A stretch of 17,500 nucleotides of DNA from Chromera velia (GCA_018398765.1 JAHBMJ010000730.1:11298-28797); one strand, 5' to 3'; shown: positions 1-9,476, counted from the stretch's first letter. The notes: generated from the sequence alone by a model not told the origin. A program made the numbers and translations.

Positions 1-2
1 GG

Positions 3-323
3 GGGGGGGGGAAGAAAGAGGGAGACAAACCTAGAGTGCCATTACGACAAGCTGGCCAGGCATCGGGCGGGGGGGAGGAAGAAGCGTCGCCTATAGGGGG
101 GGAGTCGCCGTTCATGGAGCCAGGGAGGAGACCGAAAGTTCCGCCTATCGCTCACCTGCCTCAGTTGATGGCAAGATTGAATGACTTCAAGCGAGGCCAA
201 GGGGGAGGGAAGGAGGAGGGAAAGCAGAAAGGAAAGGACGAAAATGAAGATCATTGGTCAGAAGAGGAGCAGGAGCCTGTGCCTCAAGAAACCGAAATAA
301 CTCAAACACGCGGACTTTCTTGA
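3..323 (+). CDS. C-terminal end of an unidentified gene (partial, runs in from the left edge)
   Basis: The frame is open from the window edge through a TGA at 321-323, about 106 codons, with no ATG needed inside the window. The product is hydrophilic and low in complexity: Gly/Glu/Lys-rich stretches, a Pro-rich patch (RRPKVPPIAHLPQL) that could be the only ordered segment, then an acidic tail. This composition and the clean stop suggest the last exon of a nuclear or disordered protein, but the G-run at positions 1-11 and the purine bias make a chance open frame possible. I do not recognise the family and cannot see the upstream exons. The minus-strand frames over the same stretch look like shadows. 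Confidence 0.35.
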   Translation, partial: GGGKKEGDKPRVPLRQAGQASGGGEEEASPIGGESPFMEPGRRPKVPPIAHLPQLMARLNDFKRGQGGGKEEGKQKGKDENEDHWSEEEQEPVPQETEITQTRGLS

Positions 324-950
324 GGAGATGAATGAAATGAAATGAAATCTCATGGAGTGAAATGAGGGGGGGCGAAATAATGCGCGCAGATCCTGGACGC
401 AGAACATGCATGGTCGTTCTCACATTGGTTGATTGACTGCATGGGCGTTTTTCATCCGTTCTCCGTTTGTCGTCTCTCTTCATGCTGTTTGCCTTGTCGT
501 CCACTTATCGACCAGGGTCCCGCAGACTGCCCAGTCGAGCCGTAAGAAACGAAAAAACAAAAGACGCAATAAGAAAAGCAGCCGAGAGAGACACGTTGGA
601 CGGACAGACAGACAGAAACGTGCGTACCATATAGCGCCGTCTCCATTTCGGACTGGTTCTGCGTTATCCATGCTGTTTTCGTTTTGGTTCTTTCCTATTT
701 CCTTTCCCGCCTCCCTGTTTTTCTTCTCCCTTAATTTTGCATTCAACATGCGCGTGCAGACATGGAAATGGGGGAAGTTGTTTTCTTTGCATGCACGGTA
801 TAAATTTTGATCCTTTCTGTCTGTGTAGCTTCGCGGCAGGCAACCCCATCAATCAAGCTGGTGATTCAGTGTGGACATGTACACATTGCGCTCTCTCCCA
901 CAAGGCTCTCCGGAGCTTTCAAAAGGAGCTAGAAATACTCTCAACTGTAT

Positions 951-976
951 CTTTTCTTTTCTTTTCTTTTCTTTTC
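951..976 (+). repeat. (CTTTT)n microsatellite
   Basis: Five consecutive copies of CTTTT plus a partial copy. It lies in non-coding DNA. Confidence 0.9.
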
Positions 977-1393
977 TTCTGCATGTCCGCCTTTCCTCGC
1001 TTTGCGTCCAACCTTTGTTCTATTCTCAAATTAAGACACTTTGCTCTTCTCTTCAATTCACAATGCGAGCTTGCTACTTGCTTGCGCCTGCCTGAAATGT
1101 CTTAGAGCAGCCAGAAGCACTTCTTTCGTCTCCATCCGTCTTTAACTTTTGATGTTAAATTCAAGCGCAGGTTTGTTTCAGCTGATTGACGATTGACCCG
1201 CATATAGATTTTATCCAGGCGTCGTCAATTAAGTGAAGGTAAAGCTGGCGAGATCGATATGTCCATTGTCCACGCCAGGGTTGATGAATGTCGAGTACGC
1301 CCTGGGCGGCTCTTTGTCGAATTGTCTTCTAGCGGTTTCGGCAAGGCCAAATAGTTTTAGTTATGTCGTTGCAGTGACATGTACAGTGTAGTG

Positions 1394-1433
1394 AACACTC
1401 CCGATCGAATCGGCAATTCCCGACCGGAGTGTT
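1394..1433. repeat. Inverted repeat AACACTCC ... GGAGTGTT
   Basis: Perfect 8-bp arms (1394-1401 and 1426-1433) are separated by 24 bp that contain further partial complementarity (CCGATCG / CGACCGG). It marks the edge of the AT-rich block that follows and could be the remnant of a small inverted-repeat element. It is too short to assign. Confidence 0.45.
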
Positions 1434-1956
1434 ACTAAAAAACAGGTCTAGAGATTAAATTACGATTTTTTTAATTAAAAAAGATTGATTTTACGATGAC
1501 TGACATGGTTTTAGGCATAAGCGATGCTAGGAGCGATACACCGATTTGAAAAAAAACTTTACATTCAAAATTCATTCATATTCGAAAAATTATATAGGGT
1601 TTTGATCGGGCTAAATAAGGCGACTTGGTTTAAAGCTTAATTTGTGCTCCGTAAAAGCAACACCTCACGCGGCGTACAGTGAGATTTTGATGACAGAAAA
1701 CGCTACCACTACTCAAACATCTAGTCAAACATCCTATACCTTAAAATTAACTGCCGCTCAAAAATTCAATCTTAATTTGATTCTTAAAAAATGAGATAGT
1801 GAGACCGATATAGCTATACCTAAGACTCCGACGCTACTCCAACACTAGCTCCGACGACTTTTGTTACCTCAAAAATTCTCAAAACAAGGTCGTTTTTTCA
1901 ATTAAATGATATAGTTAATAATAATAGTTTAAACATCATCATTATTATCAGTGTAT

Positions 1957-2113
1957 ATACACACATACATAAACATACACACACACACACATACACACAC
2001 ACACACACACACAGAGTGTCACACATAGACACACACACATACACACACAGAGATAGAGACAGAGAGAGAGACTCGAAGAGAGAGAGAGAGACTCCGAGCT
2101 AGACTCCGAGACT

Positions 2114-2150
<37 letters not shown>

Positions 2151-2151
2151 C
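1957..2151 (+). repeat. Compound microsatellite (AC)n then (AG)n
   Basis: An AC-rich tract (1957-2048, with some AT and GT interruptions) passes directly into an AG-rich tract (2049-2151), the latter carrying repeated ACTCCGAG/ACTCGAAG interruptions. It is a typical nuclear compound microsatellite. Confidence 0.95.
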
Positions 2152-2453
2152 TGAATGTGATATCGATCAGAATGTTAAAGTGCACATGCATAAACAAATT
2201 ACTCGACTGATCATCCTTAAAAGTGCACAACAATTTATCAACAAATAGTGTTCTAAGTGGTTTTCAAACTCCAATCTCACTGGCTCTGCACGCACTGCTG
2301 CCATGCCATGCCAGTGCACAGACTACTAGCATCCTCAAAATGATAACACTTTAATGAAAAGCACCAGTTAATTGGAACGATCCCTGCATCAGCGGAACTA
2401 GCAGCCGAATTTAATACTGATAGCAAGTCTGATGACTAGTGAACTGGCTGGAG

Positions 2454-3578
2454 CTAGACAAAGTCAGAAAGGAACACCGTCTCCCCAACGTTGAGCGTCG
2501 CGTGCCACCACCGGTCAGGTATCCACAGGATTTCGCCTCCCGGCCTGCACGTGCACGTGGTCACTCCCGGAGGCAGACGCAGACTCCACTCCCGCACAGA
2601 GCCTTTGTCTTCCCCCTCTGCATCTCTCTTCTCATTCGCCTCTCCCTCCACCGCAACTTGTCGTCGTCTCTCCATCCCCCCTTCTGTTTCTTCACGCGCC
2701 TCTCCATCCTTGTCTGATTGCTGGACGTGATCGTGGAACCAGCTGCATGCATGCAGGCAGGCACAAATCATCACGATCTGGCAAGAAAAATTTAACAATA
2801 CGCTTGCGTTAAAGAAGTCATGAGGGGAGCAAACACATGCGAGCAGGGACGGAAGAATGGTATGGCAAAAGACAGGAAACAGGAAAAGTTCAGAGATGGA
2901 GTGGTGGTGAGAACGTCTTCAAATCAGGCATCAGCTTCGATGATCCTCTTCGTCGCTGCTCATTCTTGTCCGCGAGACCCCAAATTAAGCATTAGAGGAG
3001 GAGCTAGGGCAAGCAAGGCAAAGAAAGAGCACCGCGTGTGTATGCAGAGAGAGACGAGCTAGGCGGGGACTTTTTTTGAACCAACAAATTGCCATCCCAC
3101 TGGGTCCCTCACACGAAAGTGGAGAAAGACGTACAGGGCTAGAACCCTCGGCAAAACAGCAGAAAGGCAGTCCGCATGAAGGAAAACCTCGCTCACGTGA
3201 TGATGCTGCAAGAGTTCGACGCTCTTTTTAGTTATAGAGCACAGAAGGCCAACAGAACTTTCAGAAGAAGAGCTTTCCTTCCCATGCAGGGTAAATTTCA
3301 GGCAGCACAGCGAACGCAGAGACAAAAAAAAAGCCGGGAAGCAGGGGTGGAAGAACAAAACCAACCAACCGACCGACAGCTGCAGGCCTGCTTGGTTGTT
3401 TGCCTTTCTACCTGGCAGACTGACTGACTGACCGAAAGGACGTCACATCAGGTTCGAACTGAGGTTCCTTGTCGGGAGGGCTGAAGAACCAGCGCTTCTG
3501 TCCGTGGAAGACCTCTGGCCATACACACACAGAAAGACACACAGACAGACTACATCCTCTTTTCTTTCCTTTTTTCTC

Positions 3579-3614
<36 letters not shown>

Positions 3615-5420
3615 TACATCGTCTTTTCTTTCTCAGACAGACAGACGGAGAGACAGATTGATGAAGGGGCACTGAGATGCAGATGCACAGACAGGCGGAC
3701 GAAAGGACACTCACAAATTAAGAAGCAGAGACCGAAAACGAAATGCAAAGCCGGCGGGAGAGGTAGGGCACGAAAGGTGACCCTGACGTACTGGATGGAT
3801 GGATAGAAGGATCGATCGACTTCAAAGCCAAAGCAAGGCATGTAGCCACCTCCTCTATTCATGTATTAGTACATGCTTGTCACACTTCTGCATGTTCCTT
3901 TGTCTGCACGTTCATTCAATCGGCAGTCTGGTCTACCTGTCTGCCATCTTGTACCTGCCGCTCCATTCCTTCTCCTCAGATTACACGCTGTTTGTTGTTT
4001 ATCTGTCTATCAGCGAAGCCTTCATCCCTTGACGGTGTAGTCAGTTTAGCCTTTGAACTTCTTTCTCGTCAATGACCAGAAGTCTTGGAGACTCTAGTCC
4101 GAAATAAAAAGAGTCTTCTCATCATGCTACCATCAAGGTCTCTCGCTGTGCCTGCACATCCACCCCGTCAACGAAAACGAACACACCGAGAAGAAAGCCA
4201 ACGAAATACACACAACAGAGAATTCCACGCATGCGGCCAGAATCACCAATCGGATTCAAAAGAGGGTCGGCATGCAACATCCCTGCAGTCATTTCTGTCT
4301 CACAGACAGATGGCGTGGCGGGGGCAGACAGACTAAAGGTTTTTTCTTCTCCCTCTTTTTCTTCATGTACACAACAGACAAAAAAAAAAAAAAAGAAAGA
4401 AAGAAAGAAAGAAAGAAAGAAAAAAAAAAAGAAAGAAAGAAAGAAAGACCGAAAGAAAGAAAGAAAGAAAGAACGAGCAAAAGACAAACAAACACCACGC
4501 CGCACCAGACAACGTGGGCAGGGGGCCCGAAAAGTGACACTTAAGCAGGCAGACAGACAGACAGACAGACCGACCGACAGACACGGAGAGAGAGAGAGAG
4601 GGAGAGCGAGCGAGAGAGAGAGAGAGAGGCCTATTGACCGACCTGCGAAGACGGCCCCATGTTCGTGAAACGGAACACCCGAGCCCGACCCCCCCACACC
4701 GAAGCTCAATGCTCCCTCCTGCCCCCCATAGAGCTGGGGCCTCTCATACTTCCCCAAGAGGTCCTCCCACCCCATATAGTTGTCCCCAAATTTGTACAAC
4801 ACGTCAGTGGCCGGCGTGTTCAGGAGACTGTCCACCAGCCCTTCTTTCCCTCTCTTTGCCTCTGCCGACACATGAACGTCCACATACTCCCGAAAGCTCT
4901 TCTTTACTTTCTCATGGCTGAACGTGTTGGCTGTGGACAAAATGACCTCGACGTCTCCGTACTTTTTCAGCAGGGATTCCTTCTTAGTCAGGTCGGAGAA
5001 GGAGGGCAATTTAGAGGACGCACCATTTTCTTCTCCCTCCAACAGCTTCGGAGGCGAGACTGAAAACACTACAGGGGTAGAAGGCGGGTGATGAGGATCG
5101 AGTCCGTGCAACTCCTTCCGCCCACACCCAGGAGAAGTAGCAGAGGAAGGGACGGCCGTCTCGTCTCCGCTGTCCTCCCTTTCCGTCTCTCTCGACAGTA
5201 GGCCGCCAAGTTTATACACACATTCGAATGGAATCTCCAAACGAGGGATGTCACATCTGTCGATGCCTACCGTCAGAATGTCATACACAGGGTCGGAAGA
5301 CCACCCCTCCCCGTGTTCCAATTTTTCAATCGACGCGGCCTCTCCAAACACGGAAACCAAAAGGATCAACGCAACATTCCTACTCAGATATTTCAACAGG
5401 ACTGGCCAGACGGAAGTCAT
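2454..5420 (-). CDS. JMJD8: JMJD8-like JmjC/cupin-domain protein, three exons
   Basis: Exons on the minus strand are 5420-4643, 3514-3429 (or 3433) and 2588 (or 2583)-2454, giving 332 (or 329) residues. The human protein is about 264, as far as I recall. ATG is at 5420. Residues 13-29 are hydrophobic with a small-residue cleavage-like site (GEA-AS), a likely signal peptide. This fits the ER-lumen location known for JMJD8. Recognition rests on ordered family blocks: KKYGDVEVILSTANTFSHEK (153-172), FGDNYMGWEDL (211-221), SFGVGGSGSGVPFHEHG (239-255), EVFHGQKRWFFSPP (260-273) and PDRWWHATLN (312-321). The split codon G|AG at 4643/3514 restores Glu260. The expected metal site reads HEH (252-254) with a distal His317, so an HxH replaces the usual HxD/E, as in human JMJD8, and catalytic activity is uncertain. 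Residues about 72-115 are a Ser/Pro/Glu-rich insertion. Function in this organism is inferred only from the family. Confidence 0.85.
2589..3428 (-). other. Intron 2 of the JMJD8-like gene
   Basis: Two splice choices keep frame. One is donor GTCAGT after 3429 with acceptor GGGAG before 2588. The other is donor GTCAGT after 3433 with acceptor TGGAG before 2583. The first keeps a Trp (RSWSLRLPPG) that lines up with the Trp of the human segment AWLRDTYPALPP, so I prefer it. No separate gene is supported inside. Confidence 0.65.
3534..3655 (+). repeat. (GACA)n with a duplicated interrupting block
   Basis: GACA/CAGA tetranucleotide runs flank two near copies of the block AGACTACATC(C/G)TCTTTTC, one near 3547 and one near 3611. 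This looks like a local tandem duplication within the repeat. It lies at the 3' end of intron 1 of the JMJD8-like gene, close to the acceptor of exon 2. Confidence 0.8.
4379..4474 (+). repeat. Poly-A and (GAAA)n tract
   Basis: A run of about 15 A passes into GAAA repeats, a second A-run and further GAAA repeats, for about 95 bp. It is pure purine on the plus strand apart from one GACC interruption, and sits inside intron 1 of the JMJD8-like gene. Confidence 0.95.
4546..4628 (+). repeat. (CAGA)n then (GA)n microsatellites
   Basis: CAGA/CGAC tetranucleotides (about 4546-4580) are followed by a GA-rich tract (about 4584-4628). The tract ends only 14 bp from the 5' splice site of intron 1 of the JMJD8-like gene, so on the sense strand the donor is followed at once by a CT tract. 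Confidence 0.9.
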
Positions 5421-5855
5421 TCTTCTGATTGCTTTCAGTCAAGGTCCGAATTAAGCTCTCGGCCGAGCCGTGCAAGGCCTCTGAGAGATCCAGACTTCTA
5501 TGAACGAATTAAAAGGCAGGAAAGATATCTCTGACAGCAGAGCCTCAGCTGAAGAGGTTGACTCTCGATCGCGCCTCTTCTAAAAATTAATACACGCATG
5601 TCGTTGAAGAATCGTACACAACTTTCTTGCATAGCAGGCGGGCTGGGCGGGCAGGATTTGCAGGCAACGACTGGCATCAGACAGGCATCGCAATTTTCTG
5701 TCAAATTTCTGATCGACATTCACTACTAAGTTCACATTCAGTATCTGCATGTATCTGCATGCCAGTTCAGTCTCCCGAAATCTGTATATGGCGGTGCATG
5801 GCGGTGCAAATTAAAGTGCATGCATGCCCGCTGGTCGCAGCGGAAGTTCGCTCTG

Positions 5856-5875
5856 CTGGACCATGCATGGTCCAG
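5856..5875. repeat. Perfect 20-bp palindrome
   Basis: CTGGACCATGCATGGTCCAG is fully self-complementary and contains ATGCAT at its centre. A partial copy (GGGACCATGCG) follows at about 5883. It could be a dimeric factor site or an inverted-repeat remnant. Confidence 0.7.
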
Positions 5876-5981
5876 ACTTTACGGGACCATGCGCCAAAGC
5901 AGCTAGAACTTAGCTATGCATCCCCGAACCGTCAGAATATCAGAACTTAGCCAAAAGAAGATCCCAGAGATGAACGGGATA

Positions 5982-5999
5982 CACCCAACAAGTTGGGTG
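5982..5999. repeat. Hairpin CACCCAAC-AA-GTTGGGTG
   Basis: Perfect 8-bp arms with a 2-nt loop, in the divergent intergenic region. There is no T-run after it and no evidence for a terminator. Confidence 0.6.
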
Positions 6000-6403
6000 A
6001 GTGCCTCGGGGGGCCCTGGGGGCATTATTACGGAATCCGGACGGCATCCGGATTGGGCAATCCGGAGGGCACGCCGAAGGCGCGCGGTCCCCAACATTTT
6101 TTAATCCGGACGATTTGACCGCGAAGCGGGTACCAACATGCGCGCGTGCCCTTCAAAATCTTCCGGACTCTCATCCAGACTGTATGACGTGCGTACGTCA
6201 CTGCATGCCGGGACCCTTTTGTCGCTCGTAAATTTAGCTATTCCGCCACCTTGACGTGTATGGACCAGAGATGAGACTGTTGCTGTTGGGTACACACTCC
6301 ATTTTTTCCTTCGTGAGGAAGCCTCCAATTGCCAAGAACAAAACCATTGGCAACGATCTATCTGTCTCTTCTACTTTCTTCTCACTGTTCTCAGCTGCCG
6401 ATC

Positions 6404-7186
6404 ATGCAGCCGATGTTTGCCACGGCGGCCGCGGTGGTAAAGTCTGCCATTTAGTCTGATTCCCTTCTCTTGCATGAAGAAAAGCAGAAGTTGAAACAAG
6501 ACGTGGATGCTTGCACAGACAAGGCAAATGAGGTTGATATGGACTCCGTACTCTCTTCACAAGAGAAGAGAGAGAGAAAGACTTGGATTTTTTCGTTTGC
6601 CGAACGAAATAGGAGGAAGCTGCGTTTTGGTCAGTATGGTCAAAATGACTATGCCACGATGGCAAAAAACAAGACGTTTGTCAAGATCCAGAGGGGGCAC
6701 CATTCGAAGGAGGCCAGAGTTGAAAAGTTTCTCGAATATGTCTTGGACAGGGAGAAGAATCCTTGGTATGTCCCCTCAAATCTGCCAGCTCCTTCTTTTC
6801 TCGATCGGCTGAACCAGTTGAGACAAGCGAAGGACGAAGCGGCAGAAGCGAAACTGTCTGGTCAGGAGGCAAAGGCAGCGGCAGACAAAGCCGCTGCCGA
6901 GGCCTTCCAGCTGCACCAGTTCGGACGAAAGAGAAAGGCAGACGAGAGAGCCGCGCTGCTTGTCGGAGAAATGCAGGAGGAGGAGGAGAAGGAGGAGGGA
7001 GGTGAGGTGTACAAAGAAAGGGGAAACGCAGCTCTGAGACTGAAAGAGGCTCACCCCATCAAGAAGTGTAAAAAGGAAGAGGTGGAGGAGAAGGAGCCTG
7101 AGGCCCCTCTATCTGTCACGGTCCCTGCAAGGGTTTCTACTGGATCATCGGAGTCCGTGGTTTGCACCTATGATATGGTGCAATAA
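6404..7186 (+). CDS. Hypothetical charged, Ala/Lys/Glu-rich protein with helical segment
   Basis: The reliable coding block is 6485-7186, ending in TAA. No ATG opens that frame before 6539, so there are two models. In the first, a short exon at 6404-6436 (MQPMFATAAAV) joins at 6485 through a 48-bp intron with donor GTAAAG and an AAAAG acceptor, phase 0. In the second, translation starts at Met 6539. From the 6485 exon the protein has a basic segment (ERNRRKLRFGQYGQNDY), a compact part that looks ordered (KIQRGHHSKEARVEKFLEYV, then NPWYVPSNLP), an Ala-rich helix or coiled coil (LRQAKDEAAEAKLSGQEAKA onward), a nuclear-signal-like FGRKRKADER, and an acidic then Lys/Glu-rich tail. I do not recognise the family. 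A nuclear role is a guess from composition. The gene is divergent from the JMJD8-like gene, and an AATAAA lies 25 bp after the stop. Confidence 0.55.
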
Positions 7187-7938
7187 GGGAAGCAAAAAGA
7201 GGGAGAAAAAAATAAAGCCGTCGAGTGATGTTCCTCCTCTATGCTATGATTCTCTTCTTGGTCCCTCTTTCTTTCTCTGAGAGACTCTAAGTTGAAAGCA
7301 GAACTGTTACGGGGCTCCTATTGCTTCTCCATGTCTGTTTGTCTGTCTGCTTGCCTGTCTGTCTGCCTGCCTGACAACTACGGACGGCAGAGAGAGGAAA
7401 AGAGGACCCTAATTACTTGATTTTATCGATCAATTACTTGATTACTGCCTGCCTGCACGGCATTGCGACGTCAATCCTCATTACCCTTGCCATTACGGTG
7501 TGGTACCTCTAACAGCAACCTCCTTTATAGTACCAATTAAAATGTCGAATGAACTGCCTTAATACTGCTTTAAAAACAGTCATACTTTATATATATAATA
7601 TATATATACATAGAAAGTGCCGTATGATTTAGTAGTGAATGCGAGTATTATCACCATAACTTTTAGTTTATATATATATAGTTAAAATTTAAGTGACAAT
7701 TAACTTGAAGACCTTTTCTATTTTTTTTAGAGTCATGCAAGTAATACTAATAGTATATCTAATACTATATTCTAGTTGTGCACATTATTTTTTTAAAAAA
7801 AATACAGTATAAGTAAATACAGTTATCTACTAGTGCAATAGCACCCTAGTAGTTACATTGTAAAAATTTAATTTATATGAATATTTTTAGTTTTGTCTCA
7901 GATTATTGATAAATTAATAAGTGTCACAGTTTTGTTTT
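7187..7938. other. AT-rich convergent intergenic DNA
   Basis: The region lies between the 3' ends of two convergent genes. It contains CTGT/CTGC repeats at about 7327-7372, TA-repeats at 7588-7606 and 7669-7679, and a strongly AT-rich block (about 7540-7938). No ORF of note is present. It should hold both 3' UTRs. Confidence 0.6.
7211..7216 (+). promoter_or_regulatory. Candidate polyadenylation signal AATAAA
   Basis: AATAAA follows an A-run 25 bp after the TAA of the 6404-7186 gene. Position suits a 3'-end signal, but A-rich DNA makes chance matches common. Confidence 0.35.
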
Positions 7939-8901
7939 TTATGAATCTTCAACGACAGGATGCATCAACTCGTCGCTATTATCGGAGGCTATAGCGTTCT
8001 GGACTGTGATGTTTGCTTGTATGGCTGTTGCTCTCTTCTTGCAGGTTCTGGACAGAAAAGAGTCCATTGGACCCTTCACCGGAGGCTTCACAACTTCCGT
8101 TTTTTGGCCTCTTTCTCCAACGACTGTGGCCTCTTTCTCCAAAGGCAACCATTTTCTTGGCTGGCCAGGAATCTGACTCACAACCAGAACCCCCTTATCT
8201 ACTTTTATCTGTGTAATCAAAGATGTAAAATTCTGTGAATAACGCTCATATTTCTTGAGCATATACTGACAGGCCGCATGCTATGCCTCTTTCCCCTCAC
8301 CTCCCGTCGTTGTGACAAGCCCTTGCTCCATCACATAGTCCACAACAGTTGCCGTCTTCAGACGGTCTTGCACCAAGTTCCAGTGCAAATTTTTCTCATC
8401 TTTCAAAAATTTGAAAAGGGGCTTCCTCCTCTGTCTCTGTCCTCCCGACCCCTGCTCGATCGTTCCAAAGTATACCTCTATATAGACTTTGAACAAAGTT
8501 TTTGGAGCGTATATCCGCATGAGAGGCTCGTGCAACCAGGGCAGGCCCGGTTTCTTGGGTTTTTTTGTGGGGGGCGCCTCTGAAAGGTCTTCTGCTGCTA
8601 CTGCTGGGACCGTTGCGGAATTCGATGCTGCTGTGGTAGGACTCCTGACTTCTATGGCTGCTGCTGCATCTTGAGCCTGCTGGTCGGACTCTTGACGGCT
8701 CTTCTTTAGAGGCGGGCCGCCGCCTGGGACAAGGTCCCACAAAAATTCGGGAAGGGCCCCCAAAGACTGCAAAGGGAATGTCGTCTCGGCTTGTACCCTC
8801 CCACCCGCCGCTCTCTCACGGCATTGCTGAAGTAGAGCTGCTCTGTGTGCCTTTACAGAAGGGGGAGGCTGCGGACCTGCGCTCGACAACGAAACAAAAT
8901 G
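7939..8901 (-). CDS. Unrecognised gene, 5'-partial, with an in-frame TAG or short intron
   Basis: Two blocks share one minus-strand frame: 8901-8284 and 8280-7939, separated only by TAG at 8283-8281. There is no in-frame ATG at the left end of the protein. A T-rich acceptor (CGTTTTTGACAG) ends just before 8901, so earlier exons probably lie upstream. The protein starts Pro/Ala-rich, has a basic KKPKKPG patch, then an ordered-looking segment (PWLHEPLMRIYAPKTLFKVY, then KPLFKFLKDEKNLHW). After the TAG come LKKYERYSQNFTSLITQI and KGPMDSFLSRTCKKRA. The last weakly recalls linkers in hAT-type transposases, but this is not enough to call one. A 69-bp intron (donor GTGATG, acceptor TGTCAG, phase 0) would remove the TAG. 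Otherwise the gene is decayed or read through. Codon choice gives no sign of transfer. Confidence 0.5.
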
Positions 8902-9189
8902 CTGTCAAAAACGGAGTAAATGCTCAATTCGAGCATTCCCGCGACTCAGCTTTGCAAATTCCTCTGCAAACACGCAGGACACCGTTTAACAGCTTCTATG
9001 CAAAAAGCCTTAGGGCGTAAGGCTAGGGAGTAAGGCGAAAGAAAGAGAAAAAGTAGGGGGAAGCAGGGGGGGAAAGGACAAAAAAAAAAGAAGAATAACG
9101 AAAAGGAGCTAGCCTTGAAAGAGCGTCAGACTGACCGGAAAAATATTTGCGATCTTCTAGTCTCTGAGCTTTTGCCTCCGCCCAGCTTT
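8902..9189. other. Intergenic or intronic stretch, no supported gene
   Basis: No coding block stands out. There is a small inverted repeat AATGCTC ... GAGCATT near 8919-8938, and A-rich DNA around 9040-9110. Upstream exons of the minus-strand gene at 7939-8901 may lie here but cannot be fixed. Confidence 0.4.
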
Positions 9190-9367
9190 GAATTGTCAGT
9201 TAATTGTGGAGACTGATATTGTGCTCATGTCGTTGAATGGTGCTTATTTCGTGTGCAGGCTCATCTTTCTGGTGGTCGTATTGTCTCGTTGCAGCTGCTC
9301 GTTTTCAATCACTCACTGGATCACCTACTCACTCATCATCTTTCTCACCGTGCAGCTCTTTATAATT

Positions 9368-9476
9368 CCACCGTCTATTACTCACTTGTGCAATCACTTA
9401 TTCACCGTCTATCGCCGTCTACGGCCGTCTATCATCGTCTATTACTGTGTATCACCGTCTATCAGTGTCTCTTTCT
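9368..9476 (+). repeat. Short tandem repeat around CCGTCTATC
   Basis: Degenerate 9-12 bp units (ACCGTCTATC, GCCGTCTAC, GGCCGTCTATC, ATCGTCTATT and similar) repeat about eight times, most densely at 9401-9470. They precede the larger 9-bp minisatellite and may be a diverged relative of it. Confidence 0.7.

Larger units (their letters stand above)
324..2453. other. Gene-poor stretch, no supported gene
   Basis: I see no convincing coding region here. The open frames between 430 and 1100 on both strands have arbitrary composition and no recognisable domain. Contents: a GAAAT pentanucleotide run near 331-350, a CTTTT run at 951-976, an AT-rich block at about 1440-1930 with the palindrome TTTTTTAATTAAAAAA near 1467-1483, and the AC/AG microsatellite. 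The part next to 2453 should hold the 3' UTR of the JMJD8-like gene on the minus strand. Confidence 0.6.
3515..4642 (-). other. Intron 1 of the JMJD8-like gene, repeat-filled
   Basis: The donor is GTCGGT directly after base 4643 and the acceptor is GGCCAG just before 3514. The 1,128-bp intron is mostly pyrimidine on the transcribed-sense strand: (CT)n at 4584-4628, (TCTG)n at 4546-4578, T-runs with (TTTC)n at 4379-4474, and GACA/CTGT repeats at 3534-3655. An open frame runs from exon 1 on through the intron only because these repeats lack stops. Its Ser/Phe/Leu-rich translation is not protein. Confidence 0.8.
5421..6403. promoter_or_regulatory. Divergent intergenic region with palindromes and TGCATG cluster
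   Basis: This 983-bp gap separates the starts of the JMJD8-like gene (minus) and the next gene (plus), so it should hold both promoters. Visible structure: TGCATG motifs at 5746, 5756, 5795 and 5817 (the last as TGCATGCATGC), a 20-bp palindrome at 5856-5875, a tight hairpin at 5982-5999, four ATCCGG motifs at 6035-6109, and TGACGT/ACGTCA arms at 6185-6200. No TATA box stands out. The promoter role is inferred from position only. Confidence 0.4.

Noticed and set aside
430-1105. Several ORFs of 60-125 codons on both strands
   Set aside because: Composition is arbitrary, frames overlap each other, and none has a domain or supporting splice structure.
4122-4642. Continuation of the 432-codon minus-strand frame into a Ser/Phe/Leu-rich tail
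   Set aside because: It is a translation of CT, TTTC and CTGT microsatellites inside intron 1. The family sequence continues instead at 3514 after a phase-matched splice.
4231-4668. Plus-strand Lys/Glu/Arg-rich ORF
   Set aside because: It is a translation of GAAA and GACA repeats, opposite the JMJD8-like intron.
7939-8262. hAT transposase fragment
   Set aside because: Only a short KGPMDSFLSRT segment recalls hAT linkers. There is no BED finger, DDE residue or dimerisation motif, so the call would be unsupported.
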